Source of the DNA: Phorcus lineatus
Lineage: Eukaryota; Mollusca; Gastropoda; Trochida; Trochidae
Direction of reading: 5' to 3'
NCBI GenBank assembly: GCA_921293015.1
Contig: OV121088.1
Coordinates: 38,130,836 to 38,194,835, forward strand
Length of the DNA: 64,000 bases
In this document: one piece after another, positions 13,035-28,000 of the stretch
How positions within the stretch are numbered: the first letter of the stretch is position 1
How the letters are laid out: every line of letters starts with the position of its first letter
Position numbers and translations under genes: made by a program
Notes under the pieces: model-generated
The model's database searches: none
Told to the model about the DNA's origin: nothing
Seen by the model: only the letters and a program-made list of their open reading frames with translations

Positions 13035-16000
13035 CTATAAAAGTTATATAGAGTTTTGGTGAAAGATTGACTACAGTACACAGTTGTCCTAACACGAAAT
13101 CAGAAAAGGACAACATGGATTAAAGCTCATGCTCAACATAGCAGGGGTTGAGAAATCTTTCAGTGTCAGGAAGTCACAGTATTTTATCCACTAAGGAGTA
13201 AAAAAATTCTTGCCATTTTTCTAGTTACTGTATTCAATGCAGGAAGCACTCTCCCCATCAGTATTTTGTCCACTAAGGAGTAGGATCAAGCATGAAGGTC
13301 TTGCCAATTTTGTATTTACTGTATTCGCTCTCTCCCTTTAAGTGCCCCCTCACTACATTTGTAAGTCACAACATAATAGCATTGCCTTCTCATAACTATC
13401 TCTGTGTGAAAAAGTTAGGTAGTTGTAAGTAAATATGAATTACGATTAGTCTGGGAGTCTTTTATGTTGGCAAGTAAAAAACTTTAAACACCAAACAATT
13501 TTGAACATATTTCGGTGGCAGAATTTGTTTTAGTCTTTTTTCAAGTGAATTAAAAGCCATTTTAATAAGCACCCTTTCTCTTCAATTTTCCATGTGCCCA
13601 AGGCACATAATAATCAAATACAATACAAAACATTCACTAGTTACTTTAAGCCCTGCTATTTTGTCATAAAGTTTCAGAGATAAAAAACTGTATTTTATTT
13701 TAACTTTTGAACTGTAGACAATTTTATCTTTAACTGTAAGTAAGCTTGAAATTATTTTTAAATATCAAATCTACTTGAAAATTTGTTTTACTTACCTAAA
13801 ACACGAGCATGAAAATTTAACATAATCTTTTTGCTCTGGTCTTTAGAATCTGCCATGGTTATCAACTCGTTCAACAATCCCTCTTTGTGAGCGTTGAACA
13901 ATACAACCAGCTCATGACCTTCACCTGAAAGTAAACATAAACTGTGACAGGTAAATCAACTCCATTGGCTCTGTAGCTCTTCGGTTATTGCATAGTCTGT
14001 GACAGGTAAATGAACTCTTGAAAATAGAATACCATTGGCTCTGTAGCTCTTCGGTTATTGCATGTATATTTTCTCTAAGGTTGGAGACTCAGCATTTAGG
14101 AAAAGAAGCAAAGCCCATGTGGTCTCTCATATGTTTGGACATGAAATTTGCCTCACTGAGGATTAAGGGATGCTCTGCCATTTGAGCTACATGGGTTACA
14201 TGGCTAAAAGAAATTACGTCCAAAAGCATTTGTGAAATATGAAATTAAAAAATAAAATTAGAAATATGTTACCAACGACCGCAACTGACAAACGACTCAG
14301 CCCCTCATCACCCTGATTCCCTTTGTGCAAGGTACCTCCCAAAAAAAAATTCAGCTTATGGGTGTAGCAGTTTTTTCTGGAGAAAGATTTGAACAAGTGA
14401 AAAGATTCCAAAGATCTCCTTTGCCTTATGTCAACATGGCCTTTTTGACCTGATGAGGTAAAAAAAACAACCAATGTCTTAACATACACGGTGAAATGCA
14501 AATTTTCATGTAGTGGAAAGCTGTGCGAACAAGCTCAATATTCAACCTTGACGCAATTAGACACCATGTTTTACTCAAATGCAAAAAGTCACCTTCAGTA
14601 GTTTTTTTTAGTTCATCTTGACAAAAACCTTGACACTAGTATTTTTTAGCATTACGTTAACTTTTATTTTTTTCCAATAAATTTACAGAAAATTCCACCC
14701 ATTGACAGGTTCTCCACAGTATGCAGATCAATGGAATTCCAATTTGCATTAGGACTCAAGTCAAGACATTTGACTTGAAAATGTAGAACCTGTCAATGTC
14801 CCATATTTCAACTGGATTAAATCAAGCTTCCAAGATAACAACAAGGACTTAATATCTAGTAATGTGCAATCTGATATATCAAAACTGAGAGGCTTAATAG
14901 AAGCAAGGCAGATATTGTATCGGCAAAAGTGAAAGCCTTAATCAAATAGAATATTAAAACTGCTCATTTTGAAAGACTGTATATTACTTCCAAAATAATA
15001 AATTAAGAACTATTTTTCCTCAGACAGCCATCACTTCGAAAAGAAAGTGGGTTAAATCGCAACAAAAAATACATAATGGTTTTAAAAAAATGCTTGGTTT
15101 TGGAGGCTGGTTTTGGCAGTTGTTTACAGTTCTTAGATAACAAAAGCATTGTTTTCATCGGCAACCTTTGTGAGTGAATTAAAAAATTTGATTCCTGAGT
15201 TTCATCGAAGATAATGTATTCAATGAAAGGCATGCCTCCTGGAGATTAAAGCACTAAAATACATCTCCTAAATTTTAGAACCCAAAGCAGTGAATGAAGA
15301 TCAGTAATATTACTATAATACATCTTCCTATATAGTAAGACTGAAAATTCTACCAAACATTGACACAACATGGTATACAAAGATATAGCCATTGTGATCA
15401 GAGTGTAGTGATACACTGAACAAAAAAGGACCCAGAAGAATTAGGTTATTTGTGGTTTGACACCCACTCTGTTAAATACATTTTTCAAATTTTTATGTAA
15501 TATATCTGTATTAAATGTACTATTTATTTCTGAAATTTTTCACGTACAGTAACCTGTTGAAGTCTGAATTAATAAACATTTGCATGGGCCTTTATTAGAA
15601 GAAATACACTAAGTCAAAACCTTTAGAGTCAATGCAGACCAGTGATATGCAGATTTCATATTACCTAGCTCTTTACTATGCCTCATAATAGGTGCAGTAA
15701 GGGTTGATAGTCTTATACTTTACCATCATGGAAGATGTATTTGAGTTGTGTTTTGTCTCATATTGGGTGCAGTAAGGTTTGTTATTACATATGAGTGCAA
15801 TCATATCGGGGTTCATATTTTTCATATGATACCCTAGGGCAAAATATCACTTTTTCATTGTTACGTCATGTCATAAATAATGCTTAGATGTCAGTCCGAC
15901 TATCAATCATGCGTTCAAAATGGGATGGCAGCGTGTAAACCGCCTATGCTTAGAGGTTGATTTACATAATTTTCTTCAATTTTGCATTCTGGTGATAAAC

Positions 16001-19000
16001 CTGATGCATAAATATCAATATATGCCTTGCTCTTGCTCAGATAATACTTATATTTAGGCATTCTTGTCGTAAAGATAGTATGTCACTGACACTTATATAA
16101 TATCCTCTCTATATTTTTTTATTACTCTTCCGTTTAAGATACCAATGTGTAATAAATCTACAATGATATTACACATTGTATTAAAACATAGCGTGCCAAT
16201 TGACGTCACTATCTTTAAGTATGACGTCACAGTTTAAGCGACACGACAGCAGTAGTAATCATGTCGATTTTCATGCTTTTTATTTGATACAATTCAGCAA
16301 GTAATAAATGGAATATGATACGATGCAGTAATATTATCATTTCCTGCTTAGAATCAAACCTTTACCAGCCCTTTTAATGTTTTCATAAAAAAAAAGAAAA
16401 GTGAAACCTTTCTTTTGCCTTGGAGTTTATCTTACAATTGTGGGAGACGTATTTGACTTGTGTTCTGTCTCATGATAGGTGCATTATGGGTTGATATTCT
16501 TATGCTTTACCACTATGGAAGATGTATTTGTACTTTTGTTTGAACTTTAAGTGCTAGGTTTGAAATTTCAAGGCTGCAAGGCTTCTGTTGAAATTATTAA
16601 TTCACTGTTACTTCTTAGATGCAATACGGTAAGTCAGAACCTTAGGGTCAACGCAGGCTATTGATAATAATTGATAATATCAATAGCAAAGGGGCTTAGC
16701 TTTGCATTTCAGTTACCTTTGAGAGTTTAGATCCTAGATCTCTATCTCATAATAGGTGTAGTGAGGGCTGATTACTTTACCATTGTGTAAAAGTTCCTAT
16801 TCAAATATCCTTCCCAAATTTTACAAAAGAAATTTTATTTTTATTACATGACTTGAAGAAGACGAATAAGGAATTTTTATGTTCCCAGAAAGTATTAAAA
16901 GATTTTATTGAGACCAACAAGGAATATGTATTACTCCTATTGTATATGTTATAACTTTCACTGGACCAACAAGGAATATGTATCATGTGAAAGGATAACT
17001 TGACTCCAGGAAGACAAACAAATCAATGTTTCATGTTACTTTCCTCAAGGCTTTCCATTGGAAGAGTTATATACAAAACAATTCAGATAATTTCTACAGG
17101 GAAGAACTATAAAGATATCTTGTTTTCTGACACTTAAAAACATGAAATGTAAACATCAAAGGACATCAAAGTAATGACTGGTAATAACTGAAACCATTTG
17201 GATGCAATAAAACAGAATCATGAAAGATAACTTATAATAATCATTAGATTCTTATTGCACACTATTCCAGGATCAACGCTCTTTAACAACATTTTGCAAA
17301 TGTGATTACAGGCAAAATATCATTTATCATACTAGAAATTCAAAATGTTTCTTTTATCAATTTAACAATTTCAAAAGTTTCAACCATCATAACAATTTCA
17401 AGAGATAATGCCACAAAACATTTCTGCACATAGAGCTATTATCTACAGCAGGAATATACTAGGAAAAGATGTTACAAGATTTCATTGATGATCAGAAGAA
17501 TTCATTAACCCTTTCACTGCTGAGTACCGAGGAAACCCAACTGTGGACAGTGGCCATAAGGAAAGGTCTGCCACTCATACAGGCTAAAGAGGGGTAATAT
17601 TCTGGGATAAATAGGATTTAAGGGTTATATTGTACAATACGGCAAGTCTGATGAGTGCATCTGGCCAGAGTGAGGTAAGGTGATTTGGGATTAAACGCCA
17701 CTTTCAAGATTATTTCACTTATATCATGGCTGCTAGTATTATTGCAGGGAGAAAGTCCGCAACACCATTGTGGCTAAGCATTGCGAGTATCGGCTGAAAC
17801 TAGCGAACCATGTGTGGTTCTGCACTGAAATTCAGTGCAGCATTGCACTCAAACCTTACTGTATGTAGAACAGTTCTTTACTGCAGACAATGTTGCCGAG
17901 CCCCTGACTGGATTCAAACTCAGGACCCCTGACCAGAGTGATTGTTGTCCAAAGTTACATCAACAAAAATAAGGTTATTGCAAAAACTAAAATAAAACAA
18001 TGTCCGTGGAAGTCTTAGATGCAAAAATTAGATTCCATGAAAAATTTATAGTGGATTGTCACCCTAATGATTAAAATTGAACCCCATAGTTAGAAGACAA
18101 ACAACTGTATATGGCTGATTGATTCAAAATGGCTAGTACTGAACATGAAACTACAACATCAGGAATATTTCACTGGAAACCACATGAAACTCTACATAAT
18201 TGATTGTTAGTTCAGTCATTGAATAATAAAAACATATAGGAAAGTCGCTGCTCTTCATCTCAATTATCAATTCAAAAGGTCAAGAGAGCACATCTGATCG
18301 TAACAAGTTCAGAGTATTCACAAGGGTGTCTGGATCATAAGATGGAGGATGTACTAATGGTGGAATTCAATAGAGTTGACAGTTCATTTCTCTGCCAACA
18401 CAGTAAACAGTGCCTTTCAATACATTCCACAAAGTTAACCCAAACAGCAGTCAAATTTCTGTGACTACTGGCCTAATGCATTGCCAAATAAATCTTCATG
18501 ATATGGTCATGAGATGAAACTTGTCCCCTGGAGTACTAGCCATTATATTACTAGAATCTTTTGTACCAGGCATGGCTAGGGGTGAGGTGAGGTGAGGTGA
18601 GGTGAGTTGAGTTGGGGTTTAACGCTGCGTTCAAGATTATTTCATTTATATCGCGGCTGCTAGTATTATTGCAGGGAGAAAGCCCGCAACACCTTTGTGG
18701 CTATACATTGCAGTAAAACCTGCGAGCATCGGCTGGAACTAGCAAACCATGGGCGGTACTGCGCTGAGAGTCAGTGTAGCATTGCACCGAAACCCGACTG
18801 CCTGTAGAACAGTTCTCTGCTGCAGACAAAGTTGCCGAGCCCCTGGAGGGATTCGAACCACGGACCTATTGATCCGAAGCCGAATGCACTAACCACTGCG
18901 CTATCAAGCCCCCCATGGCTAACACAACTTTACATAAGGTTGCCCCTAAATTCTGCTTTACATTGAAAGTTTTTAGTGTTAGTTCCGCTATTCAGATATT

Positions 19001-22000
19001 TTTTTTAAATGCTGGGTTTTTCAAGATTACTTCATAGTTATGGCGTCTTTTTACTATCAACACTCACCAATTCATGTTGATTTACTTCCTTAAGAAAGTT
19101 TTACTGAGCTTTCTATCCTTTGTTTCTGACGTCATCAGGAATACTGTTTCCTTTTAGTGTAAGCAAAAATGTACAATGAGAGATTTATCTCAGAATTACA
19201 GTATTCCCTTTTGTAAGCACAAGGTTTCCAAAAAGTGCAGGGGGGATCAATGATAGTTGAGAAAATAAGCCCTAGGTCACTAATTAGTCCCTGCTGCCTT
19301 ATATGCATTAGATCTCCACCATCAAACAAATGCTCAAGAATAAACATTATGCAAATTGTGTAACCTTTAATTTTCTATCAAAGAAATAATAAAATTAATT
19401 TTCTTTCAAAGAATTAATGGAATTAATTTTCTATCAAAGAATTAATAGAATTAATTTTCTATCAAAGAATTAATAGAATTAATTTTCCTTTAAAAAATTA
19501 ATTTTCTATCAAAGAATTAATTTTCCATCAAAAAGTTAATTTCCTGTCAAAGAATTAAGTAGATGGTCTCAAATAAGCATCAGGCCTCTAAGAAGTGCCA
19601 GGAGGGGTAAAAAGTGCTGAAAAAATAAGTGCCTGGGCGCTTAATAAAGAAAATATTGTACAGTGTTATGTTCCTAACATTATTCTCTTGAATATTTTAA
19701 CTTTAGTATGCCTAAAAGCCTATATTGTAAGAAATACACCACAGTTGTTGCTGACATTGGTGCATGTAGCATGGAAAACGAACCAGCCCCTCACATACTC
19801 TGTCAATGCAATAGTGGGCCCATCCTGAACAGACCAGCATTTGGCTGGCAGGCAGCTATTTCAAACAGTGGTTCTGAATATAGTTCATGACATACAGTAA
19901 TGTAGCCCTGGAGTGTTTCACATCAGAGCAAACTTTAATGTTGGAGAGTAAACGTGAGAGTAAATCCATACTAATCATGAGAGTACACACATCAATTTGG
20001 ACAGCACTCTGGGCTGAGGAACACATTATATAATGGGCGCAGACTTATACTCAGTCTCGGAAATATTTATCAAAAACCATTATTTCATGAAATGTGTGAA
20101 AGGAGCCTCAGGGACATGGCTGTTTCATAGTTGACTTCAAACCTAGGTTTTCTTTTCAAGAGGTTATGTTTGGGTCAAAATACTTCTATATACAGTCTGG
20201 GTGTTGCACCATACATGATCCAATCAGATCCTGCCATTGAGGACAATTTCATTGTTGTAAATGTGCAGACATCAGCAAAAAGATATAATGGTAAATACTT
20301 CTTTCAGGATATAAAAAAATTACATTCAAAAATATTTTGAAATATATTTGATACTATTGTTTATGACACAGGAAATATTTTTCTATCTTTGCCAACATTC
20401 TTTAAAATCACAAATGATTTCATGGTGCAATGAATGATATTCACAAAATGTTTTGTTACTTGTTGATTTTTGGGATTTGAAATAATTTTTCTTTGAAAAT
20501 TAATTACGCTTGGCGAGTGCAAGATGTCATCTTAAACAGTTTTGAAATGTGCATTTTAATCAAACCAAATTTGTCATTTTCAAGTGTCCACAGGGGTTTC
20601 TCAATCATATCACATATTTGCTTCTTCATCAGAGTAGTCTTACAAGGCTTCAAATAAAGGTCACTTGTAGGAGTTCCAAATGACACTTCAGCTTTAATGT
20701 AATCAGAAAAGTTTGTGGCAATCATTTCTTGTCAGAAAATCCTTAAATCCTCAGTTTACAGAGTGACATTTAAGGTTAGAGTGAACTTTAATTTTTGCAT
20801 GGGATCAACTTTCTTCAATGATATTTAACATTAAAGAAATTAAAATATTGACATTTTGAAAAAATGAGAGCCATTTGCTCTGTAGCTCATCAGGTTTTAG
20901 AATGCTTCATACGAGATAAGATATACATCAAAATAGATTTTCCAGTCTGCCAAGGATTTTTTCACACAAGATTTTAGCTTTCTTTTACTTATAGTTCCAA
21001 AGAGATGAAAAAAACAGATTATTAGGGTTTGACCCTGTGGCCCTTATTGAGAGTTATAATCCCCATGAAATCTGTAATCAAGATACATCTTCTCAGTGTT
21101 AGTGATTGATGAAAAAGCGAAAAAGTTACAGATGGACGGACTGTCAATTGGGCCTTTCAGATCTGATGACCTAAATTTTGCTTTTGAATGTGTTTTTTTA
21201 TATGGACATGGCCAGGGGCGCTGCATGTAAAATATTAGGAAATTTATGGTTGGATTACATGGAATGGTGATGATAAAGGGAGAACAACTACATACACCCT
21301 CGTGTCTAATACATACGAATAGAGGGCACTTCACCAAACATTAACTTGATCAAGTGGGATAAATTCCGAGGTCGTTCTGGTGTATAAGTAATCTGATCTA
21401 GGGACCTTAAACTGGTGTTCCAAATAGCTGCCTGCCCATTGCAATTTGCTGACTATTAAGCAAGTTGTAACCTCAGAGATAACATTTTCATAAACAAGCT
21501 TGAAATGGTATAAGAACTTTAACCGAAACGTCACTATCAGTACAATTTTTAATAAAGAAGTTTAAAATTCCTCGTCTTAATGACACTGATAACTTCTAGA
21601 ATGCCACTCATACAAAACATGTGTTTAAAAACTCTAGTTGATTTTAGCAACGCAAAGCTAAATTGCCATGGAAATATTAAATGTTTTATTGATTTAGAGT
21701 ATAGTCCTAGTCTTATCTAACAGTGTCACAGAAAATTATCCCTCATAACTTAGCTGAGTCTTTTAGTATTCATAGAAAATGATATTTGCCAATGATCATT
21801 ACATAAGACAGTGAGTAGTGTTCTCGAAAAGAATAGCCTCTCTTTGAATGTTGAACTATATTCAGCAACTAAATGTTAATTATGTCAGCATCCTGATGAC
21901 TTTCAGACATACTGAAATTATAGAGTACAATAAAGTTTTAAAAAAACCAGTAAATTACAGACTACCATGATTAGACACAATGTTACTGAGAACCATTCAA

Positions 22001-25000
22001 ACACAATCCAAAAATATCAAATATTTGTCTTTTCTAATAAAAAGATAATTATATCTTAAATACTCATAGTTTTGCAGCGGTTAATCATATGTGAATATTT
22101 TTGCTGGTAAAGCAAAAAAAAAAGAAGAAAACAATATTTCGACATTTCACTCAAGGGCTGTCTCTAAGCTCACTTACGACGATCTTAGGATTAAAGGAGC
22201 TTTTAAGAATATTGGTAAAAGTGACAGTGAGAAAGTCTACCAGTAAAAACTGATGCCTGATCGGATGTTTGTGTCAGAACAGGCCCATGGGCAATCTCTG
22301 GACGTTGTGGAGGATTATATGACTTTGTAGAAGGATGAAAAGGATTTTAATGGAGAGAATAACTCTGAACAGAGGATTTGTTGTTGGTTTACAGAACTAA
22401 AGTGTGGACAATGCTTGAATAGTTTTATACAACATTTTCAAGTACATAGTAAGTAGTGATAACAGTATTACCTATCTGGTATCTAATAGGGATGGATATC
22501 ACTCCTCATTTCCGTATTGCAATATATTGTGATACAGAAAAGTGTATTGCAATTCGTATTGCAATATATTGTTAATTTTCATAAAAGATTTTTTCAATGC
22601 TTTCATGATTAAATAACAGCAACTAGAACAGTGTTCACTGCTCATATGGCCATCGTTTTGTTAAGAGAGGAAATTTAGTGACTGGTTTCGGACTTTTAAA
22701 GTGTCTGTGCTGATTTTACTTTGCAAGATCTCACTTTGTTAACAACTGTTTTCAAAATCACATTTTTTGGTTTGGTTTTTCTGCAATTTTACACGGACAT
22801 TGTTGATTTTTAAACCTCTGATATATTGGATATTTTCAGAAGAGTGTACCGCTACATATCATGTTGTTTATGTATTGCAATATACCGATAATTCCACACA
22901 CCGTTAGTATATCTTTGAACCTCTGTAAATGAAGGTGAGGTAAGGTGAATTGGGGTTTAACACCGCTTTCAAGATTATTTCACTTATATCGCGGCTGCTA
23001 GTATTATTGCGAGCAGAAAGCCCGCAACACCAATGTGGCTATGAATTCCGGTTGAAACCTGCAAGCATCGGCTGGAACTAGAGAACCATTGGTGGTATTG
23101 CACTGAAATTCAGTCTAGCATTGCAACCAAACGTTACTGCGTGTTGAACAGTTCTCTACTGCAGACAAAGTTGCCAAGCCCCTGGCAGGATTCGAACCAC
23201 GGACCTCTTGATCTGAAGCCGAATGCACTAACCACTGCGCTATCCCGCCACCTCTGTAAATGAACAGAGCCAGATTATTCTTCAGAGGATGATATATATA
23301 TGCAGGAATTTACAAGCTGGGAATCTGAATTCGGTCATAGAATAATATTTTGGAATATAACCACTGAAGGTTAATTGCTAACAAAATTATGTTTGTTTTC
23401 TCCCTTTTTTGTGTTTTTGAAAGCTGAGTTTGCCGTGACAAAACAGATTTGTATAAGGACCTCCTTATCATCAGGTTGAACTTGAATCCTCTACAGCAAT
23501 TAATCCCTGAAAAGTTTGGATGATCAATGACGACCACAAGTTAGCCCTGCTTGGGTTTTTATCCTAATGGGTCTATCAAACAGTCTCTTTGACTGAATGC
23601 TGCTGAGAGACTCACAAAAATAAAGTTCAATCTTTTTTGCTGATTCATTTAAAGAGTTCTAATTAGAGCAAAACCTTTTTAATCTTCAATAGTTAAAGGC
23701 ACTAGTGCACGCTTTTACGGGTTAAATTGGCTATTTTAAGGTTTAAGAGGACTTATGCAATCACTTAAGCTTTCTATCGATGCAATGAAATACTTAAAAT
23801 TCTTTACAATTGACCTGCAATCAACAATGAAAAAATTTAGGCAGCCGCTGTCGGCTTGGACATATAACAAATCTAAGGTTAGCTGTGCACTAAACGGATA
23901 GATTATAGACAGTTGAAAGCGGCTGAACACTTATTATGTGCAGCTGTTGAATTTACCTAAACTCTGAACTGAGAACAAATAATAAATTATGTTTTATGAA
24001 AGCAATGTTTTAAATAAACCGACTTAATAACACAGCATTAGCATTGCTATTAGATTGACCAAAGCGGCTGCCGTTTCCGCTTTTTTGGTTATAAGCAAAA
24101 TCTTAATATTTCCGATATCGTAGTTCATGCGGATTTATTGTACCGTAACATTAAATACTTCCGGTCTTCAAAAATCAACTTTACTACCTGAATACGTAAA
24201 TATTCGTTAAATAACTTACGAGGTAGATTATTTGAGTGAGGTTCTTGAATAATATCGAGAGATATGCAGTATCTGTGCATTCGTTGTGTTAAAGAAATAT
24301 CGGTGTGCACTAGTGCGTTTAAACTGAGAAGAACTCTCACAACCATTCACAAACCTTTTAACTCTTCTGTTGATTTGTTCTGAATATGAGTTATAATAAA
24401 CCAATCTTCCAGTATTAATTCTCCAAATGTTCTAGTACAGCTATTGACCGACAAATTGGTGTATCTAATCAGAGCTGATATAGCTCAAGCCTACTGCCTG
24501 ACGAAGCCGGAAACACTGCTGAATACTCAGAGGAACTCCACTGGTCAAGTGCAATCGCTATCTGACTTGGAATTAGTTTGGGACTCAAAATTAGATCAAG
24601 TATCTGATCAAATGGGTTTGAATTTGATTATGATCCCTGTTAATCGTGTCAGATTTTATCACTTGTTATTGCACTATAATTTTTTTTCGCTTGGACCAAG
24701 AATATTATCAAATATAAATGCATTTCTTTAGACAAAAGAGCTATTGGCTAATTCTTTCCAACAAAGTAAGAAACCTTTAGTGGAGAAAGGTGGGGTCAGG
24801 TTATTACTTCCGATAAAAAAAGCTTTACTCTGTCTATCAGTATCAATTACTGGCTCACGACAGAAGGCTGCTGTCATTATAATAGGATTAACCTTAACGA
24901 TGAGTTGCCTACTGTCAAGCCTGTAATGGAGTGAACAATAAGAATCATATTACTTGTGTTATGATATTGTCACCATGACAACACACAAAAAGACAAGAAA

Positions 25001-28000
25001 GAAATAACCTTATCAGGTCATGTGTACACTCCTGAAGATTTTTATTTAAATATTTTTGTCCAAAACTAAGCTTCTCACCTAATGAAGTTGTATAATTAGA
25101 TATATCTTTTATGATGTCCATTTTGAATTTAACTTTATTGACAGGCTCATCCCCTTACCGTTGGAATAACCAGCCATATACTAAAGCTCAAAAAGTTTTT
25201 CTGACTATTGGAGCACTTGCCACCTCATGCAGCCTTTTCATTAAATAATTAGGTAAGAGGCCTAACCAGGAAAGTTAGAGGCCCATGACCCCGTAGGGGT
25301 CATAACGACGGCGTAGACGTCGTGGGGAGAGTATGGGAGGGTGCGCCCTCCCATAGGTGGGGGTTTGGGGGGCCTCCCCCAGAGAAAATTTGTAGTTTTA
25401 AGCATGCAATAGTGCCATTTTAAGCACACTTGGGCTTAAATTTAGATTTGTTTATTGAATATAAATTGCAGATTTTATATGTAAGATTCTGGTTGAGGTG
25501 TTTTCCTGCTACAGATGTATCTCACATACCACACTTCCAAAAAAGATTTTAATTTTTTAAAATTTTTTTTTACAGCTATCTTGATTCATGACAGCTAATA
25601 AAATTCATTAAGATAATCATTCAAAATGCAAAGTTTATGATAGCAGTACAGTTCTTAACAAATGAACAAGAGAAACAAACGAATACTTTGATCAAGATTA
25701 TCTAAAATTATATGGTACGCGGTAGATTATAATCTAGACTTTAAAAATTACACTTATGTGTAACTATTGTATCTTGCACGAAAATATTAGTTCCATAACA
25801 AAAATATGATATATATTCATTATTTACACTGAAACCGATTGACAAAAAGCAATTTATTCGTAGTTAAAAATCTTTTCATTGTATCTTTTAAAAAAAATAA
25901 AAATCCAAAACATTTGCAATCTACAACATTTTATTTAATTATGCAACTTTTTACTCATCGGCAGTCAGGGCTAGAAACTAACCAAAATCTACCACACGCC
26001 TTTCGGGCTAGTAACTTTAAAATGTCACTAGCGCACAAACAATTCAACTAGCCCGAGAAATTTAATATTATTCAAACCATATACAGTCAAGTGCATTATT
26101 TTCAGCCTAGTCTTAAGTTGCTGACATGTCCAGAGATAATTCTTAATAAACCTGTTTGTTTGTAAAATATAATAGTGATGACAAGTTTATGATAAGGTTA
26201 ATAATAAACAAAATTATAGTGTTTCTATGAAAATAAATTGAATAATTCTAATAAAAAAAAATTCAATGTAACTTTTCTTTTAGATTTATCAAGGCATGAT
26301 TTTAAAAGTTTTGATTTGAACTATTGATCTGACATATATTGTATACCACATGAACTTATATATTTTAAAGTTACCTAAATATCCCACATAACGGGTAAAT
26401 ATTGGCACATTCTTTTACCTGTAGTACAAAGTGCAGATATATATAAATTTTTATATTTTCATTATCAATTTCTCAAAGTACACACAGTGCTATTTTGATC
26501 TATTATGATTTTAGAATGTCTTAAAATAACATCAATTCTGTAACTAAATATGAAGCAGTTACCAAGCTGTATCCATCCACTACTTCGACAGGAAATGCCT
26601 TGACCTAATTCCATGAAAACCTTGCTAGAAGAGTCTATTACAGAATATGGGTTGACAGTTAATTAATGTTTTAAATGACTCAAAATGTCTTGAATTTATT
26701 TTAGAATATTTGATTATGTTCATGATATTCTTTATCGACATTACTTTAGATAAGTTACCTTGATTTGAATAAATGTACAAATATTTTGAGCAGAAGTTAT
26801 TACACCTGTCTCCCCTTTAAACAAGTGGATGTTCCCATCAGTAGATTGTCAGTTTATTTGCCGACTTTGTCATGTCCTAACTGAATTCTTTTTAACAGTA
26901 ATGTACTGATGGTTAAATTTTATGGAAGTATGAAGATATTCATCATCTTGAGCATATTTCTTGAACATTCATAGCAATATTTAATTAGATTTTGCCTTTG
27001 ATATTGAAATGAATTCAAGCAATTTTCTTGTTTGGTTCATCAATCTATAAATAGACCGGTAATTCCCACTCCTGGTTCCTCAACAGATTGATGTTAGTCC
27101 TTTAGAAATAATCTTTCATAATTCAACCTACCTTCAAAATTCCCATTGTGATGTTTAAAATATGAATAATAGACTATTTAATGTTTTCAAAACCTTATTT
27201 GAAGCAACAAACTTCTTCTAAAGAAAAAATTGATAAAAGTTAATTAGTAGTCCGACGGGCTTGTGAAATTTTGTTTCATTCGAGACAGTTAATGATGCGT
27301 TACAACTACTTGGCACACACCAAGAAAGTTGTTTTATCCTGTCAAAAATGCCAAAAGATCAAGCTGTCTGTTTTCTTTTCGCTATCACTGCAGATATGAT
27401 AGAGGTTGCTGTTATTTTGCACGCCCTACGTTAATGCAAGCTCCAAATATAGTGGGCTTGTTACATAATAAGTCTTGTAGCTAAATCGATGCATGGAGCT
27501 TGGAAACCGAAACCGAAACTTGAAGTTATCGGCGGGAGGGTATAGTAACTGCATGTAAAACTTACAATTGACTGCCTGCGATTTTCTGACAGTTGAGACT
27601 TGCGGACGGGCTATATTTTCAATACATTAATATTAATCAATAGTCGTTATTTTCTACGTCTTTGATTGTTATTGAGAAATTTTGTATGATACTTATTTAT
27701 TTCATAAAAATTATATTTGAGGAAAAGTAGCCGGCGCTGTTGTGATAGTAAGCGGCCGTTTACGCCGGCAGCCGGCTCTTAATGAAAACCCTGTCATGGG
27801 TAAAATGGTCAAGAAATCTATAATGAACCTCTGAAAGAAGATTTCAGCTTTAGTAGAAGTCTGTCAGAAGAAGTCAAACTAGCTTCCCAGGGCATGGCCG
27901 TTGTACATCAGAGCAAAAAATCTACACCATACAATCCCAAATTACCAAGGTAACACCTGTATAAGATTTCAGCTCATTAGAGCTTTCCTGAGAAGACTTT

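Noticed and set aside
14214-14501. 95-codon minus frame in the ADISSP intron
   Set aside because: No motif, no splice context and no similarity recognised.
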